Source: SAR202 cluster bacterium (GTDB lineage Bacteria; Chloroflexota; Dehalococcoidia; UBA6926; VFHL01). From it: 64,000 bases of DNA. Of the stretch, positions 62,400 to 64,000 are shown piece after piece. The notes beneath the pieces are model-generated. The model saw only the letters and a program-made list of their open reading frames with translations, ran no database searches and had not been told where the DNA came from. Made by a program: the position numbers and the translations under genes. Each line of letters starts with the position of its first letter. Position 1 is the stretch's first letter. Where the stretch lies: contig VFHL01000007.1 in assembly GCA_009392005.1 (NCBI GenBank), forward strand, positions 1-64,000, in the 5' to 3' direction.

Positions 62400-63287
62400 A
62401 TGAGTGGTTACGAGTTTGTACTTTATGAAAAGCAGCGTGGTGGCGTTCTAATCACACTTAATAGACCGGAACGTATGAACTCCTTTAATGAAGGGATGCG
62501 ACGAGATCTCCATGCCGCACTAGAAGAGGCAGATGCTGATCCCGAAATTCGAGCGATCGTCTTAACGGGGGCAGGAAGAGCATTTTCTGCTGGCGCAGAC
62601 ATGAGTACAGGAATTGAAGGAGAAACTGTATGGCCTTATGGCCTACCCAAAGAAACTTCGATCGCAGACTTTATTGACGGCTGGCGCAATAGAGACCGGA
62701 CGGGAATTCGTCGACTACAGCACATGTGGGAATTGCGAACGCCCGTGATAGGAGCCATTAACGGATGGGCTATGGGATGGGGTAGTTGGTATGCCATTTG
62801 CACTCACATGACATATGCATCAGAAGATGCCGTGTTCGCCCAACCCGAAGTCCGCCACATCTCAAATACTAACTTCATGTGGACACTACTTGCCGGATAC
62901 AAAAATGCTCTACGCTATGGATTAACCGGAGACCATATTGACGCAAAAGAAGCGGAAAGAATTGGGATTGTAAACCAATCTGTTCCAAGAGATCAACTCT
63001 TGGAAACTTGCTTCGATTTGGTCGAGCGAATTGCAAAAGTCTCACCCGAAACAGTTGGCGTTAATTTAATGGTATCAACCCAAGGATTAAACATGATGGG
63101 ACTCTCACAAGCATGGAATTTGAATGCCGAGCTATCTGCTATTGCACACACCTCTAACCGAGAAGATTTCAAACGTCACATCGATGAAGCTGGTGAAAAG
63201 GGCGGCATGAGAGGGTACCTGCAAGAACGCGATGCACCATTCCAGCCGGAACCCTTCGGACCTCGATCCGAGAAATCCACAGACTAA
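62400..63287 (+). CDS. Enoyl-CoA hydratase/isomerase (crotonase) family protein, paralogue 1
   Basis: This 295-residue crotonase-fold protein has the first oxyanion block GAGRAFSAGADMS (about 58-70), NGWAMGWGSWYAI (121-133) and AQPEVRHI (147-154). The E144-type catalytic glutamate of classical hydratases (in GGGCEL) aligns with tryptophan W130, while the E164-type glutamate (E150) is kept. It may therefore catalyse another crotonase reaction, such as isomerisation, decarboxylation or C-C hydrolysis. AGGAGGAG lies ahead of the ATG. A close paralogue follows 50 bp later. The pair mirrors the acyl-CoA dehydrogenase array at the other end of the window. Confidence 0.92.
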   Translation: MSGYEFVLYEKQRGGVLITLNRPERMNSFNEGMRRDLHAALEEADADPEIRAIVLTGAGRAFSAGADMSTGIEGETVWPYGLPKETSIADFIDGWRNRDRTGIRRLQHMWELRTPVIGAINGWAMGWGSWYAICTHMTYASEDAVFAQPEVRHISNTNFMWTLLAGYKNALRYGLTGDHIDAKEAERIGIVNQSVPRDQLLETCFDLVERIAKVSPETVGVNLMVSTQGLNMMGLSQAWNLNAELSAIAHTSNREDFKRHIDEAGEKGGMRGYLQERDAPFQPEPFGPRSEKSTD

Positions 63288-63337
63288 ACACGCCACGTAT
63301 AGCCCAAAACACAATTTGGCACATGGAGGAAGATATC

Positions 63338-64000
63338 ATGGCAAATTACGAGCACATTTTATATGAAAAGCAAAGAGGTGGCGTTCTTATAACATTAAAC
63401 GCCCCTGAACGCATGAATTCCATCAATCCGGATATGGAAAACGAACTGCATGAAGCGCTTGATGAGGCAGACAAAGATCCTGATGTACGAGCGATTATCT
63501 TGACAGGTGCTGGGAGAGCATTTTCGTCTGGGTATCAGATGGGACGAGCAGATAACAGTCGTTCGAGCACAGTTTGGCCCTACGGATTACCTGAAGGTAC
63601 AAGCATTGCAGAACAACTTGATGCAACAAGACGAAGAGACAGAGTCGGGATGGAAAAATTTATGCATCTATGGGAACTATCGACTCCCGTAATCGCAGCG
63701 GTAAATGGTTGGGCCGTCGGAGGTGGATCATGGTATGCAGTTGCATGCCACATGACAATTGCATCAGAAGAAGCAGTATTTGCGCAGCCTGAAGTAAGAC
63801 ATATATCCAATACTTCGTTCTTCTGGACACTTGCCGCTGGATATAAACATGCACTTCGTTACTCCTTAACAGGCGATCATATTGACGCAACCGAGGCCTT
63901 AAGAATCGGGATCGTTAACAAAGTGGTCTCATCTGATGATTTGTTGGACGAATGTTTCAACATTGTGGAACGTATCGCAAAAATCTCACCAGAGACTATC
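63338..64000 (+). CDS. Enoyl-CoA hydratase/isomerase (crotonase) family protein, paralogue 2, partial
   Basis: The first 221 codons are present and the gene runs off the right edge. It starts MANYEHILYEKQRGGVLITL, nearly the same as its upstream paralogue, with ATGGAGGAAG ahead of the ATG. GAGRAFSSGYQMG (58-70), NGWAVGGGSWYAV (123-135) and AQPEVRHI (149-156) give the crotonase core. As in paralogue 1, tryptophan (W132) replaces the E144-type glutamate and the E164-type glutamate (E152) is kept. The oxyanion-loop SAGAD of paralogue 1 is SSGYQ here, so substrates may differ. Confidence 0.92.
   Translation, partial: MANYEHILYEKQRGGVLITLNAPERMNSINPDMENELHEALDEADKDPDVRAIILTGAGRAFSSGYQMGRADNSRSSTVWPYGLPEGTSIAEQLDATRRRDRVGMEKFMHLWELSTPVIAAVNGWAVGGGSWYAVACHMTIASEEAVFAQPEVRHISNTSFFWTLAAGYKHALRYSLTGDHIDATEALRIGIVNKVVSSDDLLDECFNIVERIAKISPETI

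Overview
The window reads as a chromosome segment of a marine Chloroflexota bacterium, most likely of the SAR202 clade (Dehalococcoidia side). This is inferred from gene content, with no database search. The pointers are tandem, clearly paralogous acyl-CoA dehydrogenases next to a CaiB-type CoA-transferase, tandem crotonases, many MFS exporters, moderately AT-rich DNA, short intergenic gaps and several GTG/TTG starts. SAR202 genomes are known for such paralogue expansions. No insertion sequence, prophage, integrase, rRNA operon or CRISPR array was seen.

Layout. 1-6.4 kb (minus strand): a partial class III CoA-transferase and four tandem acyl-CoA dehydrogenase paralogues, with two strong bidirectional terminators. 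6.7-8.5 kb: tRNA-Leu(GAG), tRNA-Cys, an MFS transporter and tRNA-Leu(TAA). 8.7-12.2 kb: a NYN-domain protein, an SbcD-like phosphoesterase, a lipoprotein with a Pro/Thr stalk and an apparently dead trypsin-like domain, and a helix-turn-helix protein. 12.3-16.9 kb: argF, der, plsY, gpsA and a LysE-type exporter. 16.9-24.3 kb: two HAD phosphatases, CBS and metallo-beta-lactamase proteins, an MFS exporter, a YgjP-like peptidase, a carboxymuconolactone-decarboxylase homologue, a lone OadG-like protein and tatA (too short for most ORF cut-offs). 24.6-27 kb: rpsU, yqeY-like, purQ and a two-gene half-size EamA pair. 27-36.3 kb (minus): two MFS genes, a HAD gene, an ADP-forming acyl-CoA synthetase alpha subunit, mfd and rph.

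36.5-38.5 kb: ilvE, a small membrane protein and a PAP2-like protein. 38.5-50.2 kb is one long minus-strand run: rpsF-ssb-rpsR, a PpiC-type foldase, hom, thrC, then folE, a FemAB/GNAT-like transferase, an MshA-like glycosyltransferase, two PIG-L deacetylases and a CpsB-type phosphatase. The folE-to-PIG-L block looks like a small-molecule glycoside pathway and is the best candidate here for an undescribed system. 50.3-56.6 kb: ilvB-ilvN-ilvC, an ACMSD-type amidohydrolase and leuA. ilvB is preceded by an attenuator-like terminator and leuA by a highly base-paired leader. With ilvE, hom and thrC elsewhere in the window, most of branched-chain amino acid synthesis is present, though ilvD, leuB and leuCD are not. 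56.6-62.2 kb: a CvpA-like protein, a ferredoxin/flavodoxin-NADP reductase-like protein, a large pseudokinase-zinc ribbon-TM-PQQ propeller protein, and ychF next to the stump of another YchF-like gene. 62.4-64 kb: two crotonases, the second cut by the window end.

Recurring themes are families whose catalytic residues have been replaced (acyl-CoA dehydrogenases, crotonases, the trypsin-like domain, the kinase domain, PAP2), and extended -10 promoters (TGnTATAAT) ahead of several genes.
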